Below are positions 18,687 to 27,388 of a stretch of 64,000 nt of DNA, one piece after another. Every line of letters begins with the position of its first letter. Position 1 is the stretch's first letter. Both the position numbers and the translations under genes were made by a program. Under the pieces are notes generated by a model, which worked only from the letters and a program-made list of their open reading frames with translations, did not search any database and was not told the origin of the DNA. Where the stretch lies: assembly GCF_042652085.1 (NCBI RefSeq), contig NZ_JBHSJF010000006.1, forward strand, positions 1-64,000, read 5' to 3'. Source of the stretch: Flaviflagellibacter deserti. GTDB taxonomy: Bacteria; Pseudomonadota; Alphaproteobacteria; Rhizobiales; Methylopilaceae.

Positions 18687-19718
18687 ATGGTGTCGCTGGC
18701 GCTGATCGTCTTGGGCGTTCTGCTTATCGGCTGGGGCGGTGTGCTTTTGCTCACCGGCGAATTTGTCGCAACGCTCGACATCGCCGCGGGCCTCGTCAGT
18801 TCGGGTGTCGTGGTGATCGCGCTGGCCGCGATCGCGCGTGCGCTCGACCGCCTGGGCGAGCGCTTCCCGCTTCGGGATGACGACGACGAGGAGGAGGTCG
18901 AGCTGGAGCTCCCGCCTCTCGATATCGCGACCAGCCCGGTCTTCCCGGTCAGCCCCATTCCGGCGCCTGTCGCCGCTGCGGAGCCGGCCTTGCAGGAACC
19001 GATGGTCGAGGCTCCGGAGATCACGGTGCCTGCCGCGGAACCGGCGGAGGTACCGGAAGTGGCGCCCGCGCCTGCCGCGAAGGTCGTCGAGCCGCCGGCC
19101 GGCCCGTCTCTGATCCGCGAGGGTATGATCGACGGGCGGATGTATCGGTTCTTCGATGACGGCTCGATCGAGGCCGAGGGGCCGGAGGGTGTGCGCCGGT
19201 TCAAGTCAATGGATGAAGCGCGCGAGGCGATCCTGCAGGAGCGGCGGCCGGCGTCCACCGAAGACGCGACACCCAAAGAGCCGGAAGCCGTCGCGCCGCA
19301 GCCGGAAACGGCGCCCACGGATGTGAAACCCGCACCGGACGCGAAGCCGGATACCCCCGCGCGTCAGCCGATTTTCCAAACGCCCATCCGCGAAGAGCCG
19401 GTGGTGGCGAATCCCGCTCCGTCTGCTCCATCCGGACCGCCATCCAAGCGCCAGTCCGACGACCGCAAGCAGCGCAAGCCCGTGACGTGGGAAAGCTATC
19501 TTGCCGCGGGACGCATTCAGGAGAATGGCGAGAAAACCGAGACCAAGGACAGCGCCGCCGAGGAGGGAGGCGGCAAGGCCGAGGCCGCGCCGGCAGAGGC
19601 GAAACCCGATGAACCGGCAGCGGCGCAACCGCCGTCCGGCGCATGGGCCGAACCGTTCCGCGCTTTGCTTCAGGACGACAAGAAAAAAGACAAAAAGGAG
19701 AAGCCGGACGAAAGCTGA
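18687..19718 (+). CDS. Membrane-anchored Pro/Ala/Glu-rich protein of unknown function
   Basis: A 343-residue protein with two N-terminal membrane helices (LALIVLGVLLIGWGGVLLL about 4-22 and IAAGLVSSGVVVIALAAIA about 32-50), an acidic run DDDDEEEVELE, then a long low-complexity Pro/Ala/Glu region. A small ordered motif, IREGMIDGRMYRFFDDGSIE (about 143-162), resembles short beta-hairpin elements in membrane-tethered alphaproteobacterial proteins. The tail is lysine-rich (KKKDKKEKPDES). Function unknown; disorder suggests a scaffold or spacer role. Confidence 0.75.
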   Translation: MVSLALIVLGVLLIGWGGVLLLTGEFVATLDIAAGLVSSGVVVIALAAIARALDRLGERFPLRDDDDEEEVELELPPLDIATSPVFPVSPIPAPVAAAEPALQEPMVEAPEITVPAAEPAEVPEVAPAPAAKVVEPPAGPSLIREGMIDGRMYRFFDDGSIEAEGPEGVRRFKSMDEAREAILQERRPASTEDATPKEPEAVAPQPETAPTDVKPAPDAKPDTPARQPIFQTPIREEPVVANPAPSAPSGPPSKRQSDDRKQRKPVTWESYLAAGRIQENGEKTETKDSAAEEGGGKAEAAPAEAKPDEPAAAQPPSGAWAEPFRALLQDDKKKDKKEKPDES

Positions 19719-19728
19719 CGTCCGGCTT
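19701..19728 (+). terminator. Possible terminator overlapping the preceding stop codon
   Basis: A 9-bp perfect inverted repeat (AAGCCGGAC at 19701-19709, GTCCGGCTT at 19720-19728) with a 10-nt loop that includes the TGA stop. No T-run follows, so it is a low-confidence call. Confidence 0.4.
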
Positions 19729-20182
19729 CGGGATCAGCGCGGGCGAAGGCGCGTTCCGTTCCGTGCTCGCGTGTTACGTCGAATTCTTCGGGCGACAGCT
19801 GAGCGCGCCACTTTTCATCGCTTTTGTCGATCGTTCGGTCAGTTTTTCCCACGATCGCACCTCATCGTGCCGAGGAAAAAGCAAGTTGCGGGCGTTTTCC
19901 TGCCAATTCCTAGGGAAAAGCCCCGGTGTGTTTGTCCGGCAACTCAAGGGTTCCGGTGCTAGGGGAATACTAGTCTTTCGGCGCAGTTTGCAGGAATGGC
20001 GTGAAATTCATCATTTATAGTCTTGTCTTCGACAGCGCATATCGTTACGTACCACTGCAAGATTCGAATTCAGCGTCATTCTTGTGACTCGAATCGAATT
20101 GAAGGCGTGAGAAACGGTGTGGAAGCCCGTGTTCTGTCGCGCTTTTCAGGAAGTCATTCAAAGAACCGTAGGATTCGCCCGG
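19729..20182 (+). promoter_or_regulatory. Long AT-richer leader upstream of mucR with clustered GANTC sites
   Basis: No gene is visible in these 454 bases. The second half is AT-richer than the flanks and holds four GANTC (CcrM methylation) sites within 116 bases: GATTC 20061-20065, GACTC 20086-20090, GAATC 20091-20095 and GATTC 20172-20176. Overlapping TCGAAT half-sites around 20063-20099 could be autoregulatory MucR sites, which are AT-rich and poorly conserved. The length and composition fit a heavily regulated promoter. Confidence 0.5.
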
Positions 20183-20596
20183 ATGTCGGATACCACTGCT
20201 TCTTCAAATTTCGTCGAGCTCGCCGCCGACATCGTCTCCGCTTACGTCAGCAACAACTCAGTTGCGACCTCTGACCTTCCTCAACTTATCGGTGACATTC
20301 ACGCGGCGCTTCTGCGCGTGTCCGGCGGCGTCGTTGAGACCCCGGCCGAGGCTCCGAAGCCGGCCGTCGCGGTTCGCAAGTCGATCACCCCAGATTACAT
20401 CGTCTGCCTGGAAGACGGGAAGAAGTTCAAGTCGCTGAAGCGCCATCTGCGTACGCAGTACGACATGACCCCGGAAGAATACCGCGAGAAGTGGGGCCTG
20501 CCGGCCGACTATCCGATGGTCGCCCCGAACTACGCCCAGGCGCGCTCGGCGTTGGCGAAGAAGATGGGCCTCGGCCAGCAGCGTCGCAAGCGCTGA
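20183..20596 (+). CDS. mucR: MucR/Ros-family zinc-finger transcriptional regulator
   Basis: A 137-residue regulator that starts MSDTTASSNFVELAADIVSA, the conserved N-terminal oligomerisation segment of MucR. The Ros-type zinc finger is around residues 78-105 (YIVCLEDGKKFKSLKRHLRT), giving a Cys-X8-14-His-type site with VCLEDG and KRHLRTQYDMTPEEYREKWGLP. MucR is a nucleoid-associated global regulator of exopolysaccharide, motility, cell cycle and virulence in Hyphomicrobiales. An in-frame ATG-less extension exists upstream; 20183 is chosen from homologue-like N-terminus. Confidence 0.95.
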   Translation: MSDTTASSNFVELAADIVSAYVSNNSVATSDLPQLIGDIHAALLRVSGGVVETPAEAPKPAVAVRKSITPDYIVCLEDGKKFKSLKRHLRTQYDMTPEEYREKWGLPADYPMVAPNYAQARSALAKKMGLGQQRRKR

Positions 20597-20610
20597 TATC
20601 GGTTTCAAGG

Positions 20611-20636
20611 AAGGCGTCGTTCGCGGCGCTTTTCTT
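20611..20636 (+). terminator. Terminator after mucR
   Basis: Stem GCGTCG-UUCG-CGGCGC (one G-U pair) followed by TTTTCTTT, 15 bases past the mucR stop. Confidence 0.75.
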
Positions 20637-20647
20637 TCGGCATAATG

Positions 20648-20690
20648 TAGGAAAATAATCCTTGATATGAGGCATTAGAGACAATAGTCC
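20648..20690 (+). promoter_or_regulatory. Promoter-like motif TAGGAAAATA-N2-CCTTGA upstream of the DUF6456 gene
   Basis: TAGGAAAATA (20648-20657), two bases, then CCTTGA (20660-20665) followed by an AT-rich stretch with ACAATAGT at a -10-like distance. The same TAGGAAAATA-N2-CCTTGA string recurs exactly upstream of the GTA terminase gene and with one change upstream of the P450 gene. It is read as a -35-extended promoter or an activator site. Confidence 0.5.
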
Positions 20691-20712
20691 TTTTCGAAAG
20701 AGGGGACCAGTC

Positions 20713-21500
20713 ATGCCTGCCATTCGTAAGCCAAGCCATGTAAAGCCGAACTCCCTGTCGAACAGCGAACGCTTCCTCGAGGCGCTCGTGCACCGGGGCG
20801 GGACTGCGGGGCCGCATCCCGTTCGTGCAGGCATGCTACATCTGCCGGACGAACGGCGGACGATCACGCTCGCGGAGGCGGCCGAACTCGTCTCGCGCGG
20901 GCTGGCGTTGTGGCGGGGCCGGATGAACTCGTGGCGTCCGATGCGGGGTTGGCCTGGGCGCGGCGGCAGGCTTCGCCGGTCGATCCGTTCCGGGCACAGC
21001 ACGGCGATATCCGGCGCGCGAATGATGGATCGGCGAGTGTGGACGCGGCGGAGAGTCCGCTGCTGTGGCTGCACAGGCGCAAGGACAGTTCGGGGGAGCG
21101 GTTGATCGGGGACGCGATGTTTGCCGCCGGGGAACGGCTCAGGAGCGATTTCACCTATGGCGGGATGTCGCCGCGCATGACGGTGAACTGGAGCGCCACG
21201 GGCGGCGATGGCGGTTTCCGGCAGGCGGAGCCGAGCGACAGCGCGCTCGCGGCGCGGCAGAGATTACGGAACGCGCTTGATTCGGTTGGGCCGGAGCTGT
21301 CCGGCGTGCTGCTCGACGTCTGCTGCTTCCTGAAGCGGCTGGAGGAGGTCGAGCGCGACCGGCGCTGGCCGGCGCGTTCGGCCAAGATCATCCTGTCGAT
21401 CGCGCTGCAGCGGCTGGCGCGGCACTACGGCTATTCGGACTGCGCGGTGGGGCGCGGCAGGGCTACGCCACGGCCAGAGCCCGCTCGGCTTCCGAATTGA
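20713..21500 (+). pseudogene. DUF6456 domain protein, broken by a single-base frameshift
   Basis: Two overlapping frames together give one DUF6456 protein of about 262 residues. Frame one (20713-about 20910) encodes a winged-helix-like N-terminus (NSERFLEALVHRGGTAGPH through AEAAELVSRGLAL); frame two, from about 20910 to 21500, continues with PDELVASDAGLAWARRQ, DPFRAQHGD, GDAMFAAGERLRSDFTYGG, MSPRMTVNWSA and the C-terminal LLDVCCFLKRLEEVERD with PARSAKIILSIALQRLARHYG. Reinsertion of one G in the TTGTGG at 20908-20913 restores a smooth GLALVAGPDELVAS. It could be a sequencing error, a true mutation, or two separately translated parts. From memory DUF6456 is a domain of the GTA activator GafA. 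The 3' end overlaps sufE by 38 bases. Confidence 0.75.
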
Positions 21501-21885
21501 TGCGCGCGACCATGGAGCGGAGACCGTTCGAGCGCTGCGGGGTGAGATGTTCGCGCAGGCCGAGCCGGTCGAGGACATCGAGGGCGTCGGTGCGGCGGAT
21601 TTTCACCGCCGTCTGGCCGGAATAGAGGGCGAGCATGATCGCGATCAGGCCCTTCACGAGGTGCGCATCGCTGTCGCCGACGAAATTAAGGACCGGCGCG
21701 CCGTTCGAGCGGTCGGTGTGGATGTCGAGCCAGACCTGGCTGGCGCAGCCCTCGACCTTGTTCTCGGGAATGCGCGCTTCCTCGGGGAAGGGCGGCAGGT
21801 CACGGCCCAGTTCAATGAGGTAGCGGTAGCGCTCTTCCCAGTCGTCGATAAGCGCAAAAGACTCGATGATGTCGTCAATCGTCAT
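21463..21885 (-). CDS. sufE: SufE family cysteine desulfurase activator
   Basis: SufE accepts persulfide sulfur from the cysteine desulfurase SufS for iron-sulfur cluster assembly. The 140-residue protein has the fold signature IIESFALIDDWEERYRYLIE at the N-terminus and the acceptor cysteine Cys47 in KVEGCASQVWL. It is not beside other suf genes here, which is usual for this stand-alone copy in rhizobia. Its 3' end overlaps the DUF6456 gene tail on the other strand. Confidence 0.95.
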   Translation of the reverse strand: MTIDDIIESFALIDDWEERYRYLIELGRDLPPFPEEARIPENKVEGCASQVWLDIHTDRSNGAPVLNFVGDSDAHLVKGLIAIMLALYSGQTAVKIRRTDALDVLDRLGLREHLTPQRSNGLRSMVARINSEAERALAVA

Positions 21886-21948
21886 GGCAAACCCTTAGCA
21901 CGCAAAATATGTAGTGCGGGCCCAGAATTGAATAGGTTTGCTTGCGGT

Positions 21949-22230
21949 TTAGGGTGCCGGACGACGGGTCGGCATCGGGACCGCGTCGGTGTTCGCAGCA
22001 GGGCCCGGCTGGGCGAGAACGGCGGCGAATACGGACGGCGGGATGCGGATCGAGGATGCGGCCGTGAGGGCCTGCTCGGCGCAATTATTGCGGTTGCAAT
22101 AATCCGTGGCCGCCTTGGCGACGTCGTTCGCGCTGATCGAGAGGAGCGGTCCCGTGGTCTCGGCCGCGCGCGTCGGCATGAACGCCGAGACGACCGCCAG
22201 CCAGAAAATTGCCCGAAGGACGAACCACAT
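21949..22230 (-). CDS. DUF5330-like small exported protein
   Basis: A 93-residue protein with an N-terminal hydrophobic segment (WFVLRAIFWLAVVSAFMPT) and a short mature domain containing NDVAKAATDYCNRNNCAEQAL, two cysteines spaced five apart, then a Pro-rich end. It resembles DUF5330 proteins that sit beside sufE in Hyphomicrobiales. The start at 22230 is chosen because it begins directly at the signal-like helix; an upstream ATG at 22269 adds 13 residues. Function unknown. Confidence 0.7.
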   Translation of the reverse strand: MWFVLRAIFWLAVVSAFMPTRAAETTGPLLSISANDVAKAATDYCNRNNCAEQALTAASSIRIPPSVFAAVLAQPGPAANTDAVPMPTRRPAP

Positions 22231-22414
22231 ACCCAACTGTCCCAACTCGAATTGTCGATACTTTGGCACGGCCGCGCTAAGGCTGACGTAAGCCAGACCA
22301 TCGGATTTAGCTAAAATTGTATCGATCGCGCTGGAAGGCCGTGTTTCCGCGGTCGTTTTAGCGATCGCTTAAGCGCAATAGACCACAGTCGCGCCATCAC
22401 GGGCATGGTGTGCA

Positions 22415-24199
22415 ATGCCCATCGGGTTGCGTAGCGTGGCGTCACTTCAGGCATTGAGCGAGATACTGAACGGGCTCGTTCATCCCAGCGTTCGGGATGA
22501 CGAGGCCGTGGCAAGGCAACATCGCCTTGTGCTGGGCTCGCGACTCGCGATCGGCGCGCTCGTGCTCGGCTCGTTGCCGCTGCTGCTTCTCAGTTGGGGC
22601 GCGCCGCACACGTTCGAGATCCTGCTCCTGTCCTTCATCACGCTGCCGATCTTCTCCGCGCTGGACTTGAGTCGCGGCGGCAATCTCGATCGCGCGCTGA
22701 TCATCTCCTTCGTCGGTGCGACTGGGGCGATTCTGTCGTCGTCGTTCGCGGCCGGTCATTCGCTGGCGCTGCTTGTCTGGCTGCCGGTGATCGCCGTCGA
22801 GACAGTGCTTCTGGGCTCTCCCCGTATCCGCCGTCCTCTCCTGGTCGCGGTGCTGCTGCTGTCAGCCGTCGCGCTGGCGACCGGCGCGCAAGCGACGTCG
22901 TTCGCGCCTTCGGTTGCTGCTCTCGTCTCAGCCCTGGCCGCGCTGGTCTACGGAGCCGTGCTGGCCGGCGAGAAGCGCGAGCGCGCGCGGATGAAAATTA
23001 TCGCCGGCCGTTCGATGGAAGCGCGCTACTCCGCTTTCGCGGAGCACATCACCGACGTCGTGGCCTGCTTTACGCGCAATGGCAGCGTCCTCTTTCTGTC
23101 GCCGACGGCGGAATGCTTGCTGCGCACCGATGCCAGGCAATTGTCCGGTCGCGGCATGTTCGAGCGCGTCCATGTCGCCGATCGGCCGGCCTTCCTGACC
23201 GCGATCTCGTCGGCGAACCCGACCGGTAGTTCCGATGTGCTCGAACTGCGCATCAAGCGGCCGAACGGCCGGAACGCCGCCGAATTCGCCTGGGTCGAAA
23301 TGCGCTGCCGCCTGATTGCCGCAACCGACGACGACAGCCGCGAACATGTGCTAGCGATCATCCGCGACGTGACCGAGCGGAAGAACCAGGAAAGCGACCT
23401 CCGCATCGCCCGCGAGGAGACCGAGAAGGCCAGCGCCGCCAGGAATCGCTTTCTCGCAAGCATGAGCCACGAGCTGAGGACGCCGCTGAACGCGATCATC
23501 GGCTTTTCGGAAATGCTTTCGGCTGACGGCCCGGCCGTTCTGACGCGGGACCGCCAGAAGGAATATGCCGGGCTGATCCACGATTCTGGCCTTCATCTGC
23601 TGTCGGTCGTGAACGGCATTCTCGATATGTCACGCATCGAGAGCGGCAATTTCTCGATCGTCACCGAGCCGTTCTCGGTATCTCCCGTCGTCGACAGCTG
23701 CATGCAGCTGTTCGCGCTCAAGGCCGAGCAGGCAGGCATCGACGTTTCCGTCGAGATCGCCAGGGGCCTGCCGGAACTCAACGCCGACAAGCGAGCCTGC
23801 AAGCAGATCCTGATCAACCTGCTGTCGAACGCGATCAAGTTCACGCCGCAGGGCGGACGGGTCTCGGTGTGCGTCCAGGTCGACCGCGGCGCGATGCGGT
23901 TCGATGTGACCGACACCGGCGTCGGTGTCGCCGCGAACGATATCCCGATGCTCGGCCATGCCTTCTTCCAGGCCAGATCGTCCTATGATCGGCCCTATGA
24001 AGGCACCGGGCTCGGACTGTCGGTGGTGAAGGGCCTGGCCGAACTGCATGGCGGTTCGCTGGAAGTGCAGAGCCGGCTCGGCGAAGGAACGCAGGTGACG
24101 GTCCGTTTCCCGATGGCAGGCACCAAGGCGAAACCAGCCCAGGACGTGGTCGGCTTCGCCGATCGCGCGGATGAGATGAGGAAAGCGGTGAATGGCTGA
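22415..24199 (+). CDS. PAS-domain membrane sensor histidine kinase
   Basis: A 594-residue hybrid-less histidine kinase. Residues about 40-185 hold five to six membrane helices, 203-325 a PAS/PAC sensor (YSAFAEHITDVVACF through LAIIRDVTERKNQESDL), 345-410 the HisKA dimerisation domain with phospho-acceptor His352 in MSHELRTPLNAIIGFSEM, and 455-570 the HATPase with ILINLLSNAIKFTPQGG, VTDTGVGVA and GTGLGLSVVKGLAELHGG. No receiver domain or cognate regulator lies nearby. The following peptidoglycan-binding protein gene overlaps by eight bases, so the two may act together at the envelope. Confidence 0.93.
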   Translation: MPIGLRSVASLQALSEILNGLVHPSVRDDEAVARQHRLVLGSRLAIGALVLGSLPLLLLSWGAPHTFEILLLSFITLPIFSALDLSRGGNLDRALIISFVGATGAILSSSFAAGHSLALLVWLPVIAVETVLLGSPRIRRPLLVAVLLLSAVALATGAQATSFAPSVAALVSALAALVYGAVLAGEKRERARMKIIAGRSMEARYSAFAEHITDVVACFTRNGSVLFLSPTAECLLRTDARQLSGRGMFERVHVADRPAFLTAISSANPTGSSDVLELRIKRPNGRNAAEFAWVEMRCRLIAATDDDSREHVLAIIRDVTERKNQESDLRIAREETEKASAARNRFLASMSHELRTPLNAIIGFSEMLSADGPAVLTRDRQKEYAGLIHDSGLHLLSVVNGILDMSRIESGNFSIVTEPFSVSPVVDSCMQLFALKAEQAGIDVSVEIARGLPELNADKRACKQILINLLSNAIKFTPQGGRVSVCVQVDRGAMRFDVTDTGVGVAANDIPMLGHAFFQARSSYDRPYEGTGLGLSVVKGLAELHGGSLEVQSRLGEGTQVTVRFPMAGTKAKPAQDVVGFADRADEMRKAVNG

Positions 24200-24902
24200 A
24201 CGCGGCGGAAGCAGCAAAGCGCGGCGGCGCGCGCCCACGAAGCGCCAGATCGACGCTCTCGGTGACGACGGATCCCTGTTTTCGTTGCGGCTGCCGGCGA
24301 TCGTCCGCGAGCGCCCGCTCGATTCGTTCGGCATTCTCCTCGCTGTCGCCGGCGCGGGAATGATCGTCGCCAACGCGACCTTACTGCAGACGCCGCTGCA
24401 TCAGCGCAGTCGGGCGATGGACGATATTCAGGCGCCCGTGCCGCGCCCGACCGTCTCGGCCCCCGCCGCTCCGGCCTCGACCGCGCAGACTCAAGCGGCG
24501 CCGGTGATGAACCCGTCCGTCCGCGAGGCGCAGGCCGAACTCGGCCGACGCGGTTTCTATGACGGCCCGGCCGACGGCCTGATGGGGCCGAAGACCGAAG
24601 CCGCGATCCGCGCTTTCGAGACCAGGTCCGGACTTCAGCAGACCGGTCAGACCTCGCCGCAATTGCTCAATGCGCTACGGAAGCAGCCGGTGGCGCCCCA
24701 GCCGTCCGAGCGCGTGGCCGGTGTCCAGCGCGCGCTGAACAAGCTCGGCTTCGGTCCGTTGCAAGCGGACGGCCTGATGGGCGACGGCACGCGCACCGCG
24801 ATCCGCCGTTTCGAGGCCCGCCGTGGGTTGCCGCAGCGAGGCGAGATCACGCAGGCAATGGTGTCGGAGCTTTCGGCCGTTTCCGGCATGAAGCTGCCGT
24901 GA
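24192..24902 (+). CDS. Membrane protein with two peptidoglycan-binding domains
   Basis: A 236-residue protein with a basic cytoplasmic N-terminus (SSKARRRAPTKRQ), one membrane helix (about 46-64, FGILLAVAGAGMIVANATL), a Pro/Ala linker and two PG_binding_1 repeats: residues about 109-155 (REAQAELGRRGFYDGPADGL) and 175-225 (GVQRALNKLGFGPLQADGLM). No catalytic domain follows, so it probably anchors to or senses cell wall. Its start overlaps the histidine kinase gene by eight bases, indicating translational coupling. Confidence 0.88.
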   Translation: MAERGGSSKARRRAPTKRQIDALGDDGSLFSLRLPAIVRERPLDSFGILLAVAGAGMIVANATLLQTPLHQRSRAMDDIQAPVPRPTVSAPAAPASTAQTQAAPVMNPSVREAQAELGRRGFYDGPADGLMGPKTEAAIRAFETRSGLQQTGQTSPQLLNALRKQPVAPQPSERVAGVQRALNKLGFGPLQADGLMGDGTRTAIRRFEARRGLPQRGEITQAMVSELSAVSGMKLP

Positions 24903-24937
24903 TGGGGAACCGGCAATGACCGGTCCATCCTGACCAC

Positions 24938-25273
24938 ATGCGGGTCAAATCGGAATTCTGGGTCGGCGCCTATGTCCGGCGCTGCCAGGGTCAGGGCGTC
25001 TATGCGACCCTGCGCCGTCGCGGCTCGCCCGAAGCGGGCGCCATCTTCATCGTGCTGGACACGCTCGACGGACGTCAGACCCTGTTCGCGGCGGCGCCGC
25101 AATCGCTGGTCGAGGACGACAGCGGCGACCGCGTATTCACGGCGGTCCCGGGTATCGAGCGCGGCGACCAGGTTGTCGAACGGCTCGCCCGCGAGATGAA
25201 ATTCGATCCCGATATCTGGGTAGTCGACGTCGAGGACAGGGCAGGGCGGCATTTCCTCGACCTAGTCGGCTGA
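24938..25273 (+). CDS. DUF1491 family protein
   Basis: A 111-residue conserved alphaproteobacterial protein of the DUF1491 family, recognisable from RVKSEFWVGAYVRRCQGQGVY at the start, the GxIFIVLDTLDG core strand and the C-terminal DPDIWVVDVEDRAGRHFL. No catalytic residues are assigned to the family. It follows the peptidoglycan-binding gene by 35 bases, an arrangement seen in related genomes, so it is probably in the same transcript. Confidence 0.85.
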   Translation: MRVKSEFWVGAYVRRCQGQGVYATLRRRGSPEAGAIFIVLDTLDGRQTLFAAAPQSLVEDDSGDRVFTAVPGIERGDQVVERLAREMKFDPDIWVVDVEDRAGRHFLDLVG

Positions 25274-25308
25274 TCCATAATTGGCCGTCCGTGATCGAGG
25301 CGAGCGCA

Positions 25309-25749
25309 ATGGCCAGAAAGACGTCCATGAAGTCGACGGAGACCGGCGGATCGGTTCTTCTTTCAGGGGGCAACCCGCAGATCGCGAAGGGCTACGGCGA
25401 TGCGCCCGTGCAGGCCTATATCGCGGCGATGCCGGGTTGGAAGAGCGAGGTCGGGCGGCGGCTGGACGCGATCATCGAGCGCACCGTTCCCGGCGTCCAC
25501 AAGGCGGTGAAATGGAACTCTCCGCTCTACGGGGTTGAGGGCGAGGGCTGGTTCCTCAGCATGCATTGCTCCTCGAAATACGTGAAGGTGGCGTTCTTCC
25601 GTGGGATGTCGCTCAGGCCCGTGCCGCCGGGGGAGTCGAAGAGCCGGGACACGCGATATCTGGATATTCGCGAGGGTGACGAGTTTGACGAAGCTCAGCT
25701 TGCGAGCTGGATAAAGCAGGCGAGTGAATTGCCCGGTGAGCGGATGTGA
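25309..25749 (+). CDS. DUF1801 domain protein
   Basis: A 146-residue DUF1801 (YdhG-like) protein: VQAYIAAMPGWKSEVGRRLDAII, then VPGVHKAVKWNSPLYGVEG, WFLSMHCSSKYVKVAFFRG and a C-terminal EAQLASWIKQA. The fold is a small alpha/beta domain found in many soil bacteria without a known activity. The start at 25309 has GAGGCGAG upstream; a GTG six codons earlier is possible. A second, diverged DUF1801 gene lies 4 kb downstream. Confidence 0.88.
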   Translation: MARKTSMKSTETGGSVLLSGGNPQIAKGYGDAPVQAYIAAMPGWKSEVGRRLDAIIERTVPGVHKAVKWNSPLYGVEGEGWFLSMHCSSKYVKVAFFRGMSLRPVPPGESKSRDTRYLDIREGDEFDEAQLASWIKQASELPGERM

Positions 25750-25812
25750 ACGGGAAGTAGCGAGGTGCGTGCGTGGGTTGTCGCCGGGGCGACGCAAACG
25801 CGCGTCGTACCG

Positions 25813-26265
25813 TCAGTCGACGAGTTCGATCCTGGCTTCCACGGTTCCGGGCACACGCAGTACGTCGATCGCGTCATCAATCCGGCCGAGGCGCACAAGG
25901 CCAGTGGAGTAAGGGAAATTCTTGTGAAAGAGCGCCAGATTGCGCCAAGGGGCGTAGTAGCCGACATCGCCGGCGGAAGGGGTTACGCCCTCTGGAGCGC
26001 CCTTGGTCGAAAGCTTTCGCGGCAAATAGCTGATCTTCTCGAATGCTGCATGGTCTTCCAAAGTCATGGTCAACGGCAGCAGGGAGACGAAATCCGTGAC
26101 CGTAGGGTTATCTTCCAGGGTGGCCATCATGACCTTGCCACCTACATCGATGCGGATCTGCACAACAGCCCCACGTGATTGGTTGTCCTGGGCCGCGCCG
26201 GCCGCACAGGTCAGTACCAGGACGCCTGCGGCCGAAATGGCGAGAATGAGCTTCGAACATGCCAT
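25813..26265 (-). CDS. Exported cyclophilin-like-fold protein
   Basis: A 150-residue protein with a signal peptide (ACSKLILAISAAGVLVLTCAAGAAQ) and a cyclophilin-like beta-barrel of the Cyclophil_like2/DUF369 type: VVQIRIDVGGKVMMATLED, SLLPLTMTLEDHAAFEKISYLP and GDVGYYAPWRNLALFHKNF followed by a glycine-containing strand and ARIEL at the end. Family members lack the prolyl-isomerase active site. The start at 26265 begins directly at the signal peptide; a longer in-frame ORF is unlikely. Confidence 0.8.
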   Translation of the reverse strand: MACSKLILAISAAGVLVLTCAAGAAQDNQSRGAVVQIRIDVGGKVMMATLEDNPTVTDFVSLLPLTMTLEDHAAFEKISYLPRKLSTKGAPEGVTPSAGDVGYYAPWRNLALFHKNFPYSTGLVRLGRIDDAIDVLRVPGTVEARIELVD

Positions 26266-26365
26266 CGGGTCACTTGGTCCCTGTGCTCGAGGACTGCATT
26301 TGAATCTAGATGAAATTGGCTGGCCGGACCGGTCCGCCGCCGTGCTCGCCGTCGTCGCTACTGCG

Positions 26366-27139
26366 TCAACATACGGTCTGTCCGCCATCGACGACCATCG
26401 CGTGTCCTACCGTGAAACCGGCTCCGTCAGAGCATAGCCACAGAACTGCCGAGGCGATCTCCTCGGGCTTGCCCAATCGCCCGATCGGCTCTTGAGCAAG
26501 CATACGCTCGTGGCCCTCGGGCGTGCCTCCGCTGAAACGCGCGATCATCGGAGTGTCGATGATCCCGGGGCAGATGGCGTTCACGCGAATGTTGGATTGC
26601 GCGTAGTCGAGCGCAGCAACCTTGGTGAGGCCGACGACGCCGTGCTTGGCAGCCGCATACGCGGCCTGTCCCTTCACACCGATGACGCCAGCACCCGACG
26701 AGGTGTTGACGATAGCGCCGCCGCCCTGCCTGAGCATGATCGGTATTTGGTACTTCAAGCACAGAAACACGCCCTTGAGATTGACGGTGATGATGCGATC
26801 CCATTCCTCCTCGGTGATGGCATCCGTCGCGGTAATCGGCTGTTCGACACCGGCATTGTTGAAAGCCACATCGATCCGTCCGAAAGTTTCAACCGCCCGG
26901 TCCAGGGCCGCCTTCACCTCATCGGCCTTGGTCACATCGCACTTGACGGCAAGGGCACGGTTTCCGAGTTGCTCGATCAGCCGGGCCGTTTCCCGAACGC
27001 CCGCTTCAGATATGTCCGCCACGACGACGCTGGCACCTTCTTGCGCGAACGCGATTGCAGTCGCCCGTCCAATACCGCTCGTCGCGCCAGTGACGAATGC
27101 GACCTGGCCAGCAAAACGTTGAGCTCGATTGGTGACCAT
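26366..27139 (-). CDS. SDR family NAD(P)-dependent oxidoreductase
   Basis: A classical short-chain dehydrogenase, 257 residues. Cofactor motif is VTGATSGIGRA (15-25), with Asp at the end of the second strand (VVVADIS) favouring NAD(H); NNAG is at about 91-94; the catalytic Ser-Tyr-Lys is NTSSGAGVIGVKGQAAYAAAKHG (Tyr-X3-Lys about 157-161). C-terminal GHAMVVDGGQTVC is the usual oligomer contact. Substrate is unknown. It is divergent from a LysR gene with a 249-base shared region, the standard regulator-target arrangement. Start at 27139 follows AGGAACAGG. Confidence 0.93.
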   Translation of the reverse strand: MVTNRAQRFAGQVAFVTGATSGIGRATAIAFAQEGASVVVADISEAGVRETARLIEQLGNRALAVKCDVTKADEVKAALDRAVETFGRIDVAFNNAGVEQPITATDAITEEEWDRIITVNLKGVFLCLKYQIPIMLRQGGGAIVNTSSGAGVIGVKGQAAYAAAKHGVVGLTKVAALDYAQSNIRVNAICPGIIDTPMIARFSGGTPEGHERMLAQEPIGRLGKPEEIASAVLWLCSDGAGFTVGHAMVVDGGQTVC

Positions 27140-27388
27140 GTCCTGTTCCTCATGAGTCTTTTGCCGGCGCGGCGTAGTAGCCAAGCCTTGATCGCATTCC
27201 CGACCGCCGTCTCTCGTCGATCAACTGGTCATGAACTTATGCCGCGGGCAGCGCGGCAGTGAGCCGCCCTCGTTGCATTGCGCAATGAGCGCTTCTCATC
27301 ATCGGTGTGTCGCCGCCTGAGTGAAGCCTTACCCGGCTCGTCCGGCCCGGACGTTGCCTACCGTGGTCGCATAGGTCAAAGTCGACAC

